A DNA stretch of 64,000 bases from Streptomyces sp. CB01373 (GCF_002803075.1 NZ_NNBK01000011.1:185560-249559); one strand, 5' to 3'. Positions 52,362 through 61,357 are shown, counted from the stretch's first letter. Translations and numbers: made by a program. The notes: generated by a model from the sequence alone, not told the origin.

Positions 52362-53261
52362 TCATCTGACGCCCGGAGCCAGCCGCTCCGGTCCGCCCGC
52401 CGCCTCCTTCCTCAGCTCGGCGCGCAGCTTGAGCGCCTCCGGCGGGAGCGGGCCGAGCATGCCCTGCACCGGCAGCCCGTGGACCGCGTGCCCGGGGGAC
52501 ACCGGGGCCAGGTAGTGCGTGGGCGCGGTGCGCAGGGTGAGCGTCGTCGCGCCGATGATGGTGGCCGTGAAGGCGATGGCGGACCGGGTCCAGAACCGGG
52601 TCCGGCGTTCCCCGGTCGTGCGCACGCCCGCCGGCTCGCCCGCCCCGAGGCGTTCCGTCGAGGCCAGGCGGACCAGCCGCCGGTGCAGCTCTGCGGGATC
52701 GGCCAGCTCGGGGAGACGCGCGGCGAGCGCCTCGCGCGCGTGCATCAGCCGGTTCGCCGCGGCCGGAGTGCTCGCCTCCGTCTCCGCCGCCGTCTCGGGC
52801 AGATCGAGGCCGACACCGTCGTAGAGCACGAGGGTGCGGCGGTACGACGGCGGGATCAGCAGCAGGGCGCTTTGCAGCGCGCGGTCTGCGGGGTCGGACG
52901 GCGGGTCGGGGGTGTCGCCCCGCCGGCGGAAGCGGTGCCAGGGGGACAGCGCGCACTCGTACACCGTCGCCCGCATCCAGCCCGCCGGGTCCCGGTCGTG
53001 CGCCACCTCCGGCCAGCGCTGCCAGGCCAGTTGGAAGGCTTGTTCCACGGACTCACGGGCCCGCTCGTGCCGGCCCGTGAGCAGATAGGCCTGCCGGACG
53101 AGGGCGGGGGCGCAGAACGCGTACAGCGCGTCGAAGGCCTGAGCGGGCGTCAGCGGGGTGCCCGTCTCGTCGACGGCCTGATCCCGCGTCAGGGAGACGT
53201 TCGCGCCGGAGCGCCGGTCCTCCGAGGGGGATGGCAGCGGGTTCGCATGACTGTTCGTCAT
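52362..53261 (-). CDS. ECF-like sigma factor with C-terminal membrane anchor
   Basis: A 299-residue protein. Residues about 40-110 look like sigma-70 region 2 (FDALYAFCAPALVRQAYLLTG, ESVEQAFQLAWQRWPEV, DPAGWMRATVYECAL). About 125-180 resemble region 4 (SALLLIPPSYRRTLVLYDGVGLD and AAANRLMHAREALAARL). A membrane helix at about 225-240 (SAIAFTATIIGATTLTL) and a short outside tail follow. A sigma-like fold tethered to the membrane is unusual and suggests envelope-coupled control; the region 2 DNA-binding residues are diverged, so activity is uncertain. The ATG at 53261 has GGAGGGA upstream. It is divergent from the DUF6350 gene across an AT-rich 105-base gap. Confidence 0.72.
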   Translation of the reverse strand: MTNSHANPLPSPSEDRRSGANVSLTRDQAVDETGTPLTPAQAFDALYAFCAPALVRQAYLLTGRHERARESVEQAFQLAWQRWPEVAHDRDPAGWMRATVYECALSPWHRFRRRGDTPDPPSDPADRALQSALLLIPPSYRRTLVLYDGVGLDLPETAAETEASTPAAANRLMHAREALAARLPELADPAELHRRLVRLASTERLGAGEPAGVRTTGERRTRFWTRSAIAFTATIIGATTLTLRTAPTHYLAPVSPGHAVHGLPVQGMLGPLPPEALKLRAELRKEAAGGPERLAPGVR

Positions 53262-53366
53262 GATGCGTCCCTCCGTGTGAATAGGCACATAATCGTATAT
53301 TGAGTGACACGACGGAGGTTCGCCTGTTGCGCCCGGAAAGCGTGTGCCGTTGGGAGCATGGAGGCC

Positions 53367-55187
53367 GTGATCCAGACGACCCGCCGACGTTCCCCGCTGT
53401 CGCGTCTCCGCACCCGCGTGACGGACCGCTCACCCGGCCTCGGAGCCGGGTTCCTGAGCGGTGCGGTCGCGGCGGGCCTCGGCCTCGGCTCGTTCGCCGT
53501 GCTCGTCGTCGTCCTGTGGATCAGCTCGCCGTACCCGGACAGCGGACCCGGCGGCGCGCTGCACGTCGCCGCCGCGCTGTGGCTGCTGGCACACGGCTCC
53601 GAACTGATCCGCACCGAAACCCTCACGGGGGTTCCCGCGCCTGTCGGCGTGACCCCGCTGCTGCTGCTCGCGCTGCCCGTGCTGCTGGTGCACCGGGCGG
53701 CCCGGGACACGACCGACGGGAGCGACGGCGGGCCGCTCGTCGCCCCGCACACCGCCTGGGCGGGCGTCGTCCTCGGCTACCTCGCCGTCGGATCCGGTGC
53801 CGCCGCGTACGCGGCCGGCGGTGCGCTGCGGCCCTCCTGGGCATGGGCGGCGGTGTGCGTACCGCTGGTCACCGCGGCGGCCGCGGGCAGTGGAGTGTGG
53901 ACGGCGTACGGCTGCCCCCGGGCACCCCTGGAACGGGCGCTGCGCCTGCTGCCGGGGGGTGTTCGGCGGCTGCTCCTCGGACCCGGCCCGCGGGCGCGCC
54001 TCGGTGCCGCGGCACGGGCGGCGGGCGCCGGGGCCATGGTGTTCGCCGGCGGCGGGGCCGTGATGCTCGCGGTGTCACTGGTGGCGCACGCCGGGTCGGT
54101 CCAGCGGGCCTTCCTGGAGCTGACCGAGGGCTGGTCGGGGCGGTTCGCCGTGCTGCTGCTGTGCCTGGCGCTGCTGCCGAACGCGGTGCTGTGGGCGGCG
54201 GCGTACTCCGCCGGCCCCGGGTTCGTGCTCGGCGCTGGTCATGTCGTCGGCCCGCTGTCCTCCGCCCCGGCCCTGCTGCTGCCGTCCTTCCCGCTGCTCG
54301 CCGCGGTACCGGACCCCGGCCCCGGCACCGAGCTGAACTGGGCGACGGCGTCGGTGCCGGTGGCGGCGGGGCTGACGATGGGGTGGTTCGTGGCCAGGGC
54401 GGCGGTACGGGAGGAGCGGGGCGACCGGGAGCGGGACGGCGGGGAGGCATGCACGGGCCTGCGGGCCTGGTCGTGGTGGCGGACGGTGGCCGGTGCCGGG
54501 CTGGCCTGCCTGCTGTGCGCTGCGGTCCTCGGGGCTCTCGCGGCGCTGGCCGGCGGCCCGCTCGGGGACGCCGCGCTCGCCCGGTTCGGGCCGGTGGGGT
54601 GGCAGGTGGGCGCGGCGGCGCTGGTGTGGACCTCGCTGGGGGCAGTGCCGACGGCGGTGGTGCTGCGGGCGTGGTGCTGCCGCTCGCTCCGGGTTCGGGC
54701 GGGCGGCGCGGTCCGGCCGAAGACCGGCGAGGCCGGGGCGGGCACCACCGTCACGGTGCCGCGGCCGTCGGCCGCCGAAGCCGTGCGCGCGCGAGTGAGC
54801 AGGTGGGGCCTGCTCCTGCGGGCGAAGACCCCGAAGCCCCGGTCCCCGCAGCCCGCACCGGTGCCCGTTCCTTTTGACGACCTCCTCGAGCCGTACGACG
54901 TCCTGCCCCTCGACCCGCCGGTGCCGGGAGCCCCCTCCTGGCACGAGGACGCGGCCCGGCAGGCCCGCTTGACCGCGCCGAAGGAGGCGGCGGCGGGCAC
55001 GGAGGCATCGCGGGAGGCCGCGGCGGGGGAGGAGGACACCAGGCCGAAGGGAACCGCGCAGCCGGTGGATTCCCCTCCGGCCCCAGGTCAGGGCGACCCG
55101 GTCGCTCCGCCCGCCCGGCAGGAGCCTTCCGCACAGGACCCCGGCGCGGAGGAACCCCCCGCGCCGGACGCCCCCGTCAGTCGCTGA
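53367..55187 (+). CDS. DUF6350 family integral membrane protein
   Basis: About 606 residues with roughly ten to twelve hydrophobic helices in the first 460 (for example GLGLGSFAVLVVVLWIS, VTPLLLLALPVLLVHRA, FAVLLLCLALLPNAVLWAAAYSA). A cytoplasmic Pro/Ala/Glu-rich tail of about 140 residues follows. The pattern fits the actinobacterial DUF6350 family, which is conserved beside purN. The function is unknown. GTG 53367 is chosen because GGGAG lies ten bases upstream; ATG 53358 is possible. Its 3' end overlaps the convergent gene by 11 bases. Confidence 0.78.
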   Translation: MIQTTRRRSPLSRLRTRVTDRSPGLGAGFLSGAVAAGLGLGSFAVLVVVLWISSPYPDSGPGGALHVAAALWLLAHGSELIRTETLTGVPAPVGVTPLLLLALPVLLVHRAARDTTDGSDGGPLVAPHTAWAGVVLGYLAVGSGAAAYAAGGALRPSWAWAAVCVPLVTAAAAGSGVWTAYGCPRAPLERALRLLPGGVRRLLLGPGPRARLGAAARAAGAGAMVFAGGGAVMLAVSLVAHAGSVQRAFLELTEGWSGRFAVLLLCLALLPNAVLWAAAYSAGPGFVLGAGHVVGPLSSAPALLLPSFPLLAAVPDPGPGTELNWATASVPVAAGLTMGWFVARAAVREERGDRERDGGEACTGLRAWSWWRTVAGAGLACLLCAAVLGALAALAGGPLGDAALARFGPVGWQVGAAALVWTSLGAVPTAVVLRAWCCRSLRVRAGGAVRPKTGEAGAGTTVTVPRPSAAEAVRARVSRWGLLLRAKTPKPRSPQPAPVPVPFDDLLEPYDVLPLDPPVPGAPSWHEDAARQARLTAPKEAAAGTEASREAAAGEEDTRPKGTAQPVDSPPAPGQGDPVAPPARQEPSAQDPGAEEPPAPDAPVSR

Positions 55188-55956
55188 TCGCCAGCACGCC
55201 CCGCAGCTCCTGCGGCAGATGCTGGTCGCAGGACTGCTTGGCCTCGTTGGTGAGGGCGTCGTTCACGCACGAGTAGTAGTCGCGGTAGACGATCTGCGCC
55301 GTGAAGTTCACGGCGACCAGGGCGAGCGCCAGGGACGCGGTGACCAGGCCGCTGACCGCGGCCGTCGTCTGCGGGCGGCCCCCGGTGGCCGGGCTGTCGG
55401 GGTCCTGCCCGCGAGGCCTGGCGCGCAGCGAGCTGATGCCCCAGTGCAGGGAGAGCGCGCCCAGCAGCAGGGCCACGTACGGCCAGCTGAACAGGGCGAA
55501 GAAGAAGGCCCACATGCCGCACAGCAGGGCGTACCGCGCGCGGCGCTGGGCGGGGTCGGTGGGGTCCCAGCGCGGACCGGGCCCGCCGCCCGGGTTCTGC
55601 GGGCCGCCGGGCCGCTGCGGGCGCTCGCCGAAGCCGTTGGAGGAGCGGCCGGGCTGACGGTCGCTCCACTGGCTGCCCCAGTGGCCGCCGCCGTCGCCGG
55701 ACCCCTCGGATCCGCCCTCGGACGAGCCGTCACCGCCGGACTGGGGACGAGGCTGCCACGGGCGGTCGGGGGTGCCCTCCGGCGGCGGTGCGAAGGGGTT
55801 GTCGTCCGGGGTGGCGCTGCCGCGTCCGGCGCCGTCCCGCCCGTCCGAGGACGCGTCCGGAGGCGAGGACGGGTGCTCCCGCAGCAATACGGCACCGCGC
55901 CGCCCTCCCGCGGGCTGCGGAGGGAGCGTGGAGAGTCGCAGGCTGCGGTGCGGCAT
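55177..55956 (-). CDS. Membrane protein with Gly/Pro/Ser-rich N-terminus
   Basis: A 259-residue protein. The first 130 residues are disordered and rich in Gly, Pro, Ser and Asp. Two or three membrane helices follow (LLCGMWAFFFALFSWPYVALLLGAL and VSGLVTASLALALVAVNFTA). A short outside loop with CVNDALTNEAKQSCDQ (two Cys, possible disulfide) ends the protein. I recognise no family function. ATG 55956 follows GGGGAAGA by about nine bases. The upstream DNA holds a 14-bp tandem repeat array. Confidence 0.7.
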   Translation of the reverse strand: MPHRSLRLSTLPPQPAGGRRGAVLLREHPSSPPDASSDGRDGAGRGSATPDDNPFAPPPEGTPDRPWQPRPQSGGDGSSEGGSEGSGDGGGHWGSQWSDRQPGRSSNGFGERPQRPGGPQNPGGGPGPRWDPTDPAQRRARYALLCGMWAFFFALFSWPYVALLLGALSLHWGISSLRARPRGQDPDSPATGGRPQTTAAVSGLVTASLALALVAVNFTAQIVYRDYYSCVNDALTNEAKQSCDQHLPQELRGVLAISD

Positions 55957-55982
55957 CAAGTGAGCGTCTTCCCCTTGGTGAG

Positions 55983-56066
55983 TCACGAACGGTCTGGCAC
56001 GAACGGTCTGGCACGACAGGTCTGGCACGTCTGATCGGGCACGGATGGTCCGGCACGACCGCGCGG
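55983..56066. repeat. Six 14-bp tandem repeats upstream of the membrane-protein gene
   Basis: Six contiguous 14-base units of the form GCACGAACGGTCTG (units 1-3 nearly identical, 4-6 diverged), followed by the partial unit GCACGGATC. The array starts 27 bases upstream of the minus-strand start at 55956 and lies 270 bases before purN. It could be a multi-site operator or simple slippage repeat. Confidence 0.7.
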
Positions 56067-56241
56067 GCACGGATCCTTCCGGTGCTGAGCGTCCCCCCGA
56101 GTGCGCTGGGTGCCCACGGTCCGGGGTCTCTCACCGCGTCAACGTGTGGTGCGTGCGGTGCGTTCCCGTACCAGCTCCCCCCAGACGCTACCTTCCGGCC
56201 ACGCCCCCGTCCCATGGGGGCCGTCCGATGTGCCGGTATCG

Positions 56242-56269
56242 TTGCTGGCGGTCGGCCGCTTCGTAGGCT
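56242..56269 (+). promoter_or_regulatory. Promoter of purN-purH
   Basis: TTGCTG (56242-56247), a 16-base spacer and TAGGCT (56264-56269) match the housekeeping sigma consensus well. This would give a leader of about 60 bases before the purN GTG. Confidence 0.6.
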
Positions 56270-56338
56270 TCCCCGTATCCGGAAGCGCGAAGCATTCGTA
56301 CGACCATACAAAACAGCTTCCCGAGAAAGGGCCCCATC

Positions 56339-56968
56339 GTGGCCGCCAAGCCCGTGGCCAAGCGCCTCGTCGTGCTGGTCTCCGGATCCGGCACCAATCT
56401 TCAGGCGCTCCTCGACGCGATCGCCGAGACGGGAGTCGAGGCCTACGGCGCCGAGATCGTCGCCGTGGGCGCCGACCGCGACGGCACCGAGGGGCTGGCG
56501 CGCGCCGAGCGCGCCGGGTTGCCGACCTTCGTGCGGAAGGTCAAGGACTACGGCACGCGCGAGGAGTGGGACGCGGCGCTGGCCGAGGCCGTCGCCGCCC
56601 ACGAGCCGGACCTCGTCGTCTCCGCCGGGTTCATGAAGATCGTGGGGAAGGACTTCCTCGCGCTGTTCGGCGGGCGGTTCGTCAACACGCACCCCGCCCT
56701 GCTGCCCAGTTTTCCCGGGGCCCACGGTGTGCGGGACGCGCTCGCCTACGGCGCCAGGGTCACCGGCTGCACCGTCCACTTCGTCGACGACGGCGTCGAC
56801 ACCGGCCCGATCATCGCCCAGGGCGTCGTCGAGGTCCGGGACGAGGACGACGAGAGCGCGCTGCACGAGCGCATCAAGGAAGTCGAGCGAAGGCTGCTCG
56901 TCGAGGTCGTGGGGCGGCTCGCCCGCAACGGCTATCGCATCGAGGGACGAAAGGTAGTTATCCAGTGA
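56339..56968 (+). CDS. purN: Phosphoribosylglycinamide formyltransferase
   Basis: A 209-residue folate-dependent enzyme that formylates GAR to FGAR with 10-formyl-tetrahydrofolate in purine synthesis. N-terminal VLVSGSGTNLQALLDAI binds phosphate. The catalytic Asn-His-Asp set is in VNTHPALLPSFPG and HFVDDGVDTGPII. GTG 56339 has GAGAAAGGG seven bases upstream. The stop overlaps the purH GTG by four bases, so the two are coupled. Its cofactor derives from FolD, encoded 3 kb away. Confidence 0.97.
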   Translation: MAAKPVAKRLVVLVSGSGTNLQALLDAIAETGVEAYGAEIVAVGADRDGTEGLARAERAGLPTFVRKVKDYGTREEWDAALAEAVAAHEPDLVVSAGFMKIVGKDFLALFGGRFVNTHPALLPSFPGAHGVRDALAYGARVTGCTVHFVDDGVDTGPIIAQGVVEVRDEDDESALHERIKEVERRLLVEVVGRLARNGYRIEGRKVVIQ

Positions 56969-58527
56969 CCGCCGAGAACCAGCGGCCCATCCGGCGCGCG
57001 CTCGTCAGCGTCTACGACAAGACCGGCCTGGAGGAGCTCGCGCGCGGGCTGCACGAAGCCGGCGTCGAACTCGTCTCCACCGGCTCGACCGCCGGCCGGA
57101 TCGCCGCGGCCGGTGTGCCCGTCACCAAGGTCGAGGACCTCACCGGCTTCCCCGAGTGCCTGGACGGCCGGGTCAAGACCCTGCACCCCAAGGTGCACGC
57201 CGGCATCCTCGCCGACCTGCGCCTGGAGGACCACCGGCGGCAGCTGGGCGAGCTGGGTGTCGAGCCCTTCGACCTCGTCGTGGTCAACCTCTACCCGTTC
57301 CGCGAGACCGTCGCCTCCGGCGCCTCGCCCGACGAGTGCGTCGAGCAGATCGACATCGGCGGCCCCTCGATGGTCCGCGCCGCCGCCAAGAACCACCCGT
57401 CCGTGGCCGTCGTCACCAGCCCGGACCGCTACGCCGACGTCCTCGCCGCGGTGCAGGACGGCGGCTTCGACCTCGCCACCCGCAAGCGGCTGGCCGCCGA
57501 GGCCTTCCAGCACACGGCCGCCTACGACGTGGCCGTCGCCTCCTGGTTCGCCTCCTCCTACGCGCCCGCCGACGAGTCCTCCTTCCCCGACTTCCTCGGC
57601 GCCACCTACGCGCGCAAGAACACCCTCCGCTACGGCGAGAACCCGCACCAGCCCGCCGCCCTCTACACCGGCGGCCCGGTCGGCGGACTCGCCGAGGCCG
57701 AGCAGTTGCACGGCAAGGAGATGTCGTACAACAACTACACGGACACGGATGCCGCCCGCCGTGCCGCGTACGACCACGACGAGCCGTGCGTGGCGATCAT
57801 CAAGCACGCCAACCCGTGCGGCATCGCGGTCGGCGCGGACGTCGCCGAGGCGCACCGCAAGGCGCACGCCTGCGACCCGCTGTCCGCGTTCGGCGGGGTG
57901 ATCGCGGTCAACCGCCCGGTCAGCAAGGAGATGGCCGAGCAGGTCGCGGAGATCTTCACCGAGGTCATCGTCGCGCCTGACTACGAGGACGGCGCGCTGG
58001 AGGCCCTCGCCAAGAAGAAGAACATCCGGGTGCTGAAGGCCCCGAACGGCCCGTGCGGGCGGGTGGAGGCCAAGCACATCGACGGCGGCGTGCTGCTGCA
58101 GGCCACCGACCGGCTCCAGGCCGACGGCGACGACCCGGCCAACTGGACCCTCGCCAGCGGCGAGGCGCTGCCGGCCGGGGAACTGGCCGAGCTCGCCTTC
58201 GCGTGGCGGGCCTGCCGGGCGGTCAAGTCCAACGCCATCCTGCTCGCCAAGGACGGTGCCTCGGTCGGCGTCGGCATGGGCCAGGTCAACCGCGTCGACT
58301 CCTGCAAGCTGGCTGTCGAGCGGGCCGGCGCCGAGCGGGCCGACGGCTCCTACGCGGCCTCGGACGCGTTCTTCCCGTTCCCGGACGGCCCCGAGATCCT
58401 CATCGCCGCCGGTGTCCGCGCGATCGTCCAGCCGGGCGGCTCGATCCGCGACGAGCAGGTCGTCGAGGCCGCGCAGAAGGCGGGCGTGACGATGTACTTC
58501 ACCGGGACCCGCCACTTCTTCCACTGA
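56965..58527 (+). CDS. purH: Bifunctional AICAR transformylase / IMP cyclohydrolase
   Basis: A 520-residue enzyme carrying out the last two steps of IMP synthesis. The N-terminal MGS-like cyclohydrolase domain has ALVSVYDKTGLEELARGL, STGSTAGRIAAAG and VKTLHPKVHAGIL. The C-terminal transformylase domain has the KHANPCG loop with its Lys-His pair, LRYGENPHQPAAL and SDAFFPFPDG. The GTG at 56965 overlaps the purN stop. A strong terminator follows 23 bases after the stop. Confidence 0.97.
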   Translation: MTAENQRPIRRALVSVYDKTGLEELARGLHEAGVELVSTGSTAGRIAAAGVPVTKVEDLTGFPECLDGRVKTLHPKVHAGILADLRLEDHRRQLGELGVEPFDLVVVNLYPFRETVASGASPDECVEQIDIGGPSMVRAAAKNHPSVAVVTSPDRYADVLAAVQDGGFDLATRKRLAAEAFQHTAAYDVAVASWFASSYAPADESSFPDFLGATYARKNTLRYGENPHQPAALYTGGPVGGLAEAEQLHGKEMSYNNYTDTDAARRAAYDHDEPCVAIIKHANPCGIAVGADVAEAHRKAHACDPLSAFGGVIAVNRPVSKEMAEQVAEIFTEVIVAPDYEDGALEALAKKKNIRVLKAPNGPCGRVEAKHIDGGVLLQATDRLQADGDDPANWTLASGEALPAGELAELAFAWRACRAVKSNAILLAKDGASVGVGMGQVNRVDSCKLAVERAGAERADGSYAASDAFFPFPDGPEILIAAGVRAIVQPGGSIRDEQVVEAAQKAGVTMYFTGTRHFFH

Positions 58528-58549
58528 TCGGCGAACGTCCCTGACGACC

Positions 58550-58588
58550 GCGGCCTCCGGCCCTCTCCACGAGAGAGCCGGAGGCCGC
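58550..58588. terminator. Terminator after purH
   Basis: GCGGCCTCCGGC (58550-58561) pairs perfectly with 58577-58588, and an inner CTCTC/GAGAG continues the stem. It lies between convergent purH and the truncated gene at 58602. Confidence 0.75.
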
Positions 58589-58601
58589 GCTCACGCCGGA
58601 C

Positions 58602-58904
58602 TCAGCACGTGGGCAGCGGGCTGGTCTCCGAGGCGATGTTGTTGTCGCTCATCCAGCCCCAGGCCCCGTTGTCCGCCTGGGTCCAGACCCAGCGGGTGGG
58701 GTGCGGGCCGCCGTGGTTCTGCCCGCCGTCGAACTTGCAGACGAACCAGGACGGGTTGGAGTACATGCGGCCGACGGACCCCGTGTCGGGGCTCAGGTAG
58801 ACGTTGGCGCCACTGGCGTTGTCGCAGTACCAGACGGATCCGCTCTTCCAGCACGGCGACGCCGCCTGGGCGCTGCCCGCGATGCCGGCGAGCCGGAACT
58901 GGGA
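58602..58904 (-). pseudogene. 5'-truncated secreted SH3-like protein gene
   Basis: One hundred open codons end at TGA 58602-58604 with the look of a small secreted protein: LAGIAGSAQA-ASPCW (tail of a signal peptide and cleavage site), VWYCDNASGANVYLSPD, SWFVCKFDGGQNHGG and a final SPLPTC, with paired cysteines. The frame is closed by a TAG at 58907-58905, and no ATG, GTG or TTG exists between it and the mature part. Neither other frame upstream encodes a hydrophobic leader. The N-terminal region therefore appears deleted, and the gene is unlikely to make a secreted product. Confidence 0.65.
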
Positions 58905-59023
58905 CTACCTGGCCTGCTGTGTCGTCCGTCCCCCGTGGCCGGCGGAGGTACCACGATGATGCTGTACAAGGTGCGTCTCCCCGTGCCTGACGGCTACGGA
59001 ATCCAGACCAGGGCGACGCACCA

Positions 59024-59059
59024 GGGCCGTGTCCCCCCTTACGGGGTGGGACACGGCCC
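59024..59059. terminator. Terminator after the RDD gene
   Basis: GGGCCGTGTCCC (59024-59035) pairs perfectly with GGGACACGGCCC (59048-59059), with an inner CCC/GGG extension. It lies 43 bases beyond the stop of the minus-strand RDD gene and would stop its transcript. Confidence 0.75.
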
Positions 59060-59101
59060 TCGGGAATGAATGGCGCGAAGTGTTCTCTTGCGCGGCGTGT
59101 G

Positions 59102-59761
59102 TCAGTTCTGTACGACCATGGTGCCGGCGGCCTTGTCGTGCCAACCCTGCTGGCGGCCCGACTTGTCCCAGAACGGGGACAGGTAGACCAGCAGCTGGCC
59201 GATACCGCAGGCGACGCTGCCCACCGTCGGGATGACCCAGCGGATGAACGCCTTGCCCAGTCCCGGCTTGCCGCCCGTCTCGGCGTTCACCACGTACAGG
59301 CCGACGGCCATCTTGCCCAGGGTGCGGCCCAGCAGGCCGACCATGAGCCACTCGTAGAGCAGGGTGATGATCATCATAGTGCCGAAGACGGCGCCGAACT
59401 TGGATGTGAAGTCGGAGCTCGCGTTGTTGATGCAGGTGCTGTAGTCGGCGGCGTTCGGATCGCAGTCCTTGGCCGCACCGACGAAGCTGGAGGCACCCGC
59501 GGCGATGAGGATGCCGTAGATGACGCCGAAGATGACGCCGTCGATCAGGCGGGCACCGAAGCGGCGGCCCATGGACGCGACGCGGGGACCGGCGCCGCCC
59601 GGGTGGCCGGGCTGCTGCGGGTAGCCGTAACCCTGCTGGGGCGGGATGGGGGGCGCCTGCGGGTAGCCGTAGCCGGGCTGGCCTTGCGGCTGGGGCTGGC
59701 CGTAGCCCTGCTGAGGGTTCTGCGGCGCTCCGTAAGGATCGTTGGGCGAGCCGAAACTCAT
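59102..59761 (-). CDS. RDD family membrane protein
   Basis: A 219-residue protein. The first 60 residues are Pro/Gln/Gly/Tyr-rich (NPQQGYGQPQPQGQPGYGYP and similar). An RDD domain follows, starting at RRFGARLIDGVIFGVIYGIL with its Arg and Asp. Four membrane segments and TLGKMAVGLYVVNAETG are typical. RDD proteins are small membrane proteins of mostly unknown role, some acting as ion antiporters. The ATG at 59761 has CGGAGGAAC upstream. It is divergent from folD. Confidence 0.88.
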   Translation of the reverse strand: MSFGSPNDPYGAPQNPQQGYGQPQPQGQPGYGYPQAPPIPPQQGYGYPQQPGHPGGAGPRVASMGRRFGARLIDGVIFGVIYGILIAAGASSFVGAAKDCDPNAADYSTCINNASSDFTSKFGAVFGTMMIITLLYEWLMVGLLGRTLGKMAVGLYVVNAETGGKPGLGKAFIRWVIPTVGSVACGIGQLLVYLSPFWDKSGRQQGWHDKAAGTMVVQN

Positions 59762-60015
59762 GGCCGGTTCCTCCGTTGAACTGCGGGGACGACGCGGACT
59801 GCGCGGAGGAACGACACGATCTGAGCGGTTTGCCCCCCGAACCCGAACCGCGCTGTTGCGGCGTTCATCGTTCTAGGCGGGGCGAGATGTTGTCCAGCCC
59901 GGGGAACCATGTGTTGTGCAAGTGCAACATCGCCGATCACGTGTGCGGACGCCCGGAAAGGCCCACGGGCCTCCCGGATTGGAACCGGGAGCCGGTCATC
60001 CGCGAGGATAAGGAC

Positions 60016-60870
60016 ATGACCGCCCAGATTCTCGATGGCAAGGCCACCGCAGCCGAGATCAAAACCGATCTGACCGCCCGCGTGGCGGCGCTGAAGGAGA
60101 AGGGCGTCACGCCCGGCCTCGGCACGATCCTGGTCGGGGAAGACCCCGGCAGCCGGAAGTACGTCGCCGGCAAGCACCGCGACTGCGCCCAGGTCGGCAT
60201 CGCCTCCATCCAGCGGGAACTGCCGGCCACGGCGACCCAGGAGGAGATCGAGGCGGTCGTCCGGGAGCTGAACGAGGACCCCACCTGCACCGGCTACATC
60301 GTCCAGCTGCCGCTGCCCAAGGGCATCGACGAGAACCGCGTCCTGGAGCTGATGGACCCGGACAAGGACGCGGACGGCCTGCACCCGATGAACCTCGGCC
60401 GGCTCGTCCTGAACGAGCCCGCCCCGCTGCCCTGCACCCCCAACGGCGTGCTGACGCTGCTGCGCCGCCACGGCGTGGAGATCAAGGGCGCCGAGGTCGT
60501 GGTCGTCGGACGCGGCGTGACCATCGGCCGTCCGATGCCGCTGCTGCTCACCCGGCGCAGCGAGAACGCCACGGTGACCCAGTGCCACACCGGCACCCGC
60601 GACCTGTCCGCGCACCTGCGCCGGGCGGACATCATCGTCGCCGCGGCCGGATCCCCGCACCTGGTCCGCGCCGAGGACGTCAAGCCCGGCGCGGCCGTCC
60701 TCGACGTCGGTGTCTCCCGCAACGCCGAGGGCCGGATCGTGGGCGACGTCCACCCGGACGTGGCCCAGGTGGCCGGCTGGCTGTCCCCGAACCCGGGCGG
60801 GGTCGGCCCGATGACCCGCGCCCAGCTGCTGGTGAACGTGGTCGAGGCGGCGGAGCGCAGTGTCGGCTGA
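60016..60870 (+). CDS. folD: Methylenetetrahydrofolate dehydrogenase / cyclohydrolase
   Basis: A 284-residue bifunctional enzyme converting 5,10-methylene-THF to 10-formyl-THF via methenyl-THF with NADP, which supplies PurN and PurH. The Lys catalytic region is RKYVAGKHRDCAQVGI. TGYIVQLPLPKGID, DADGLHPMNLGRL and the NADP-binding VVVGRGVTIGRPMPLLL are present, and the end is NPGGVGPMTRAQLL. The ATG at 60016 follows GAGGA by seven bases. The downstream gene starts inside its 3' end. Confidence 0.97.
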   Translation: MTAQILDGKATAAEIKTDLTARVAALKEKGVTPGLGTILVGEDPGSRKYVAGKHRDCAQVGIASIQRELPATATQEEIEAVVRELNEDPTCTGYIVQLPLPKGIDENRVLELMDPDKDADGLHPMNLGRLVLNEPAPLPCTPNGVLTLLRRHGVEIKGAEVVVVGRGVTIGRPMPLLLTRRSENATVTQCHTGTRDLSAHLRRADIIVAAAGSPHLVRAEDVKPGAAVLDVGVSRNAEGRIVGDVHPDVAQVAGWLSPNPGGVGPMTRAQLLVNVVEAAERSVG

Positions 60871-61357
60871 CGTGGAGGGCACCGGGCGGGAGGCCGCTCC
60901 CGCGGAGCCGGAGACAGAGGTACGTGACCCGATCGGCGTCGTGGACGCCACGGGCAGGGCGCGCCGGGGCACACGCCGCTTTCCGCTGTTCACCCGGGAC
61001 ACCGCGCGGCCGGAGGGCGGCGGCCGGGCCGCGCCCGGCGGCGCCTTGGCGCCCGCCCGGCAGTGGCCGCTGCTGGCCGTGCTGGGCACGGTGGGGCTCG
61101 GGTTGCTGGTGACCGCCCTCGACGCCTTCAGGGTCGGTCTGCTGCTGATCGGCCTCGCGCTGCTGGGCGGGGCCGCACTGCGCTGGTTCCTGCCCCGGGT
61201 CGGCATGCTCGCGGTCCGCTCCCGTTTCACGGACATCATCACCTTCGCCGTACTGGGCTGCACCATCGTCCTGCTGGCGCTGATGGCCCAGCCGAGGCCC
61301 TGGCTGGAGATCCCGTTCCTGGACGACGCGCTGCACTTCACGGTCCGCAACGGCTAG
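60860..61357 (+). CDS. DUF3017 family membrane protein
   Basis: A 165-residue protein with a charged N-terminal half and three membrane helices in the second half (WPLLAVLGTVGLGLLVTAL, VGLLLIGLALLGGAAL, IITFAVLGCTIVLLALMA). The pattern fits actinobacterial DUF3017, regularly found just after folD. The GTG at 60860 overlaps the end of folD by 11 bases with GGAG four bases upstream, so translation is probably coupled. The function is unknown. Confidence 0.82.
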   Translation: MSADVEGTGREAAPAEPETEVRDPIGVVDATGRARRGTRRFPLFTRDTARPEGGGRAAPGGALAPARQWPLLAVLGTVGLGLLVTALDAFRVGLLLIGLALLGGAALRWFLPRVGMLAVRSRFTDIITFAVLGCTIVLLALMAQPRPWLEIPFLDDALHFTVRNG

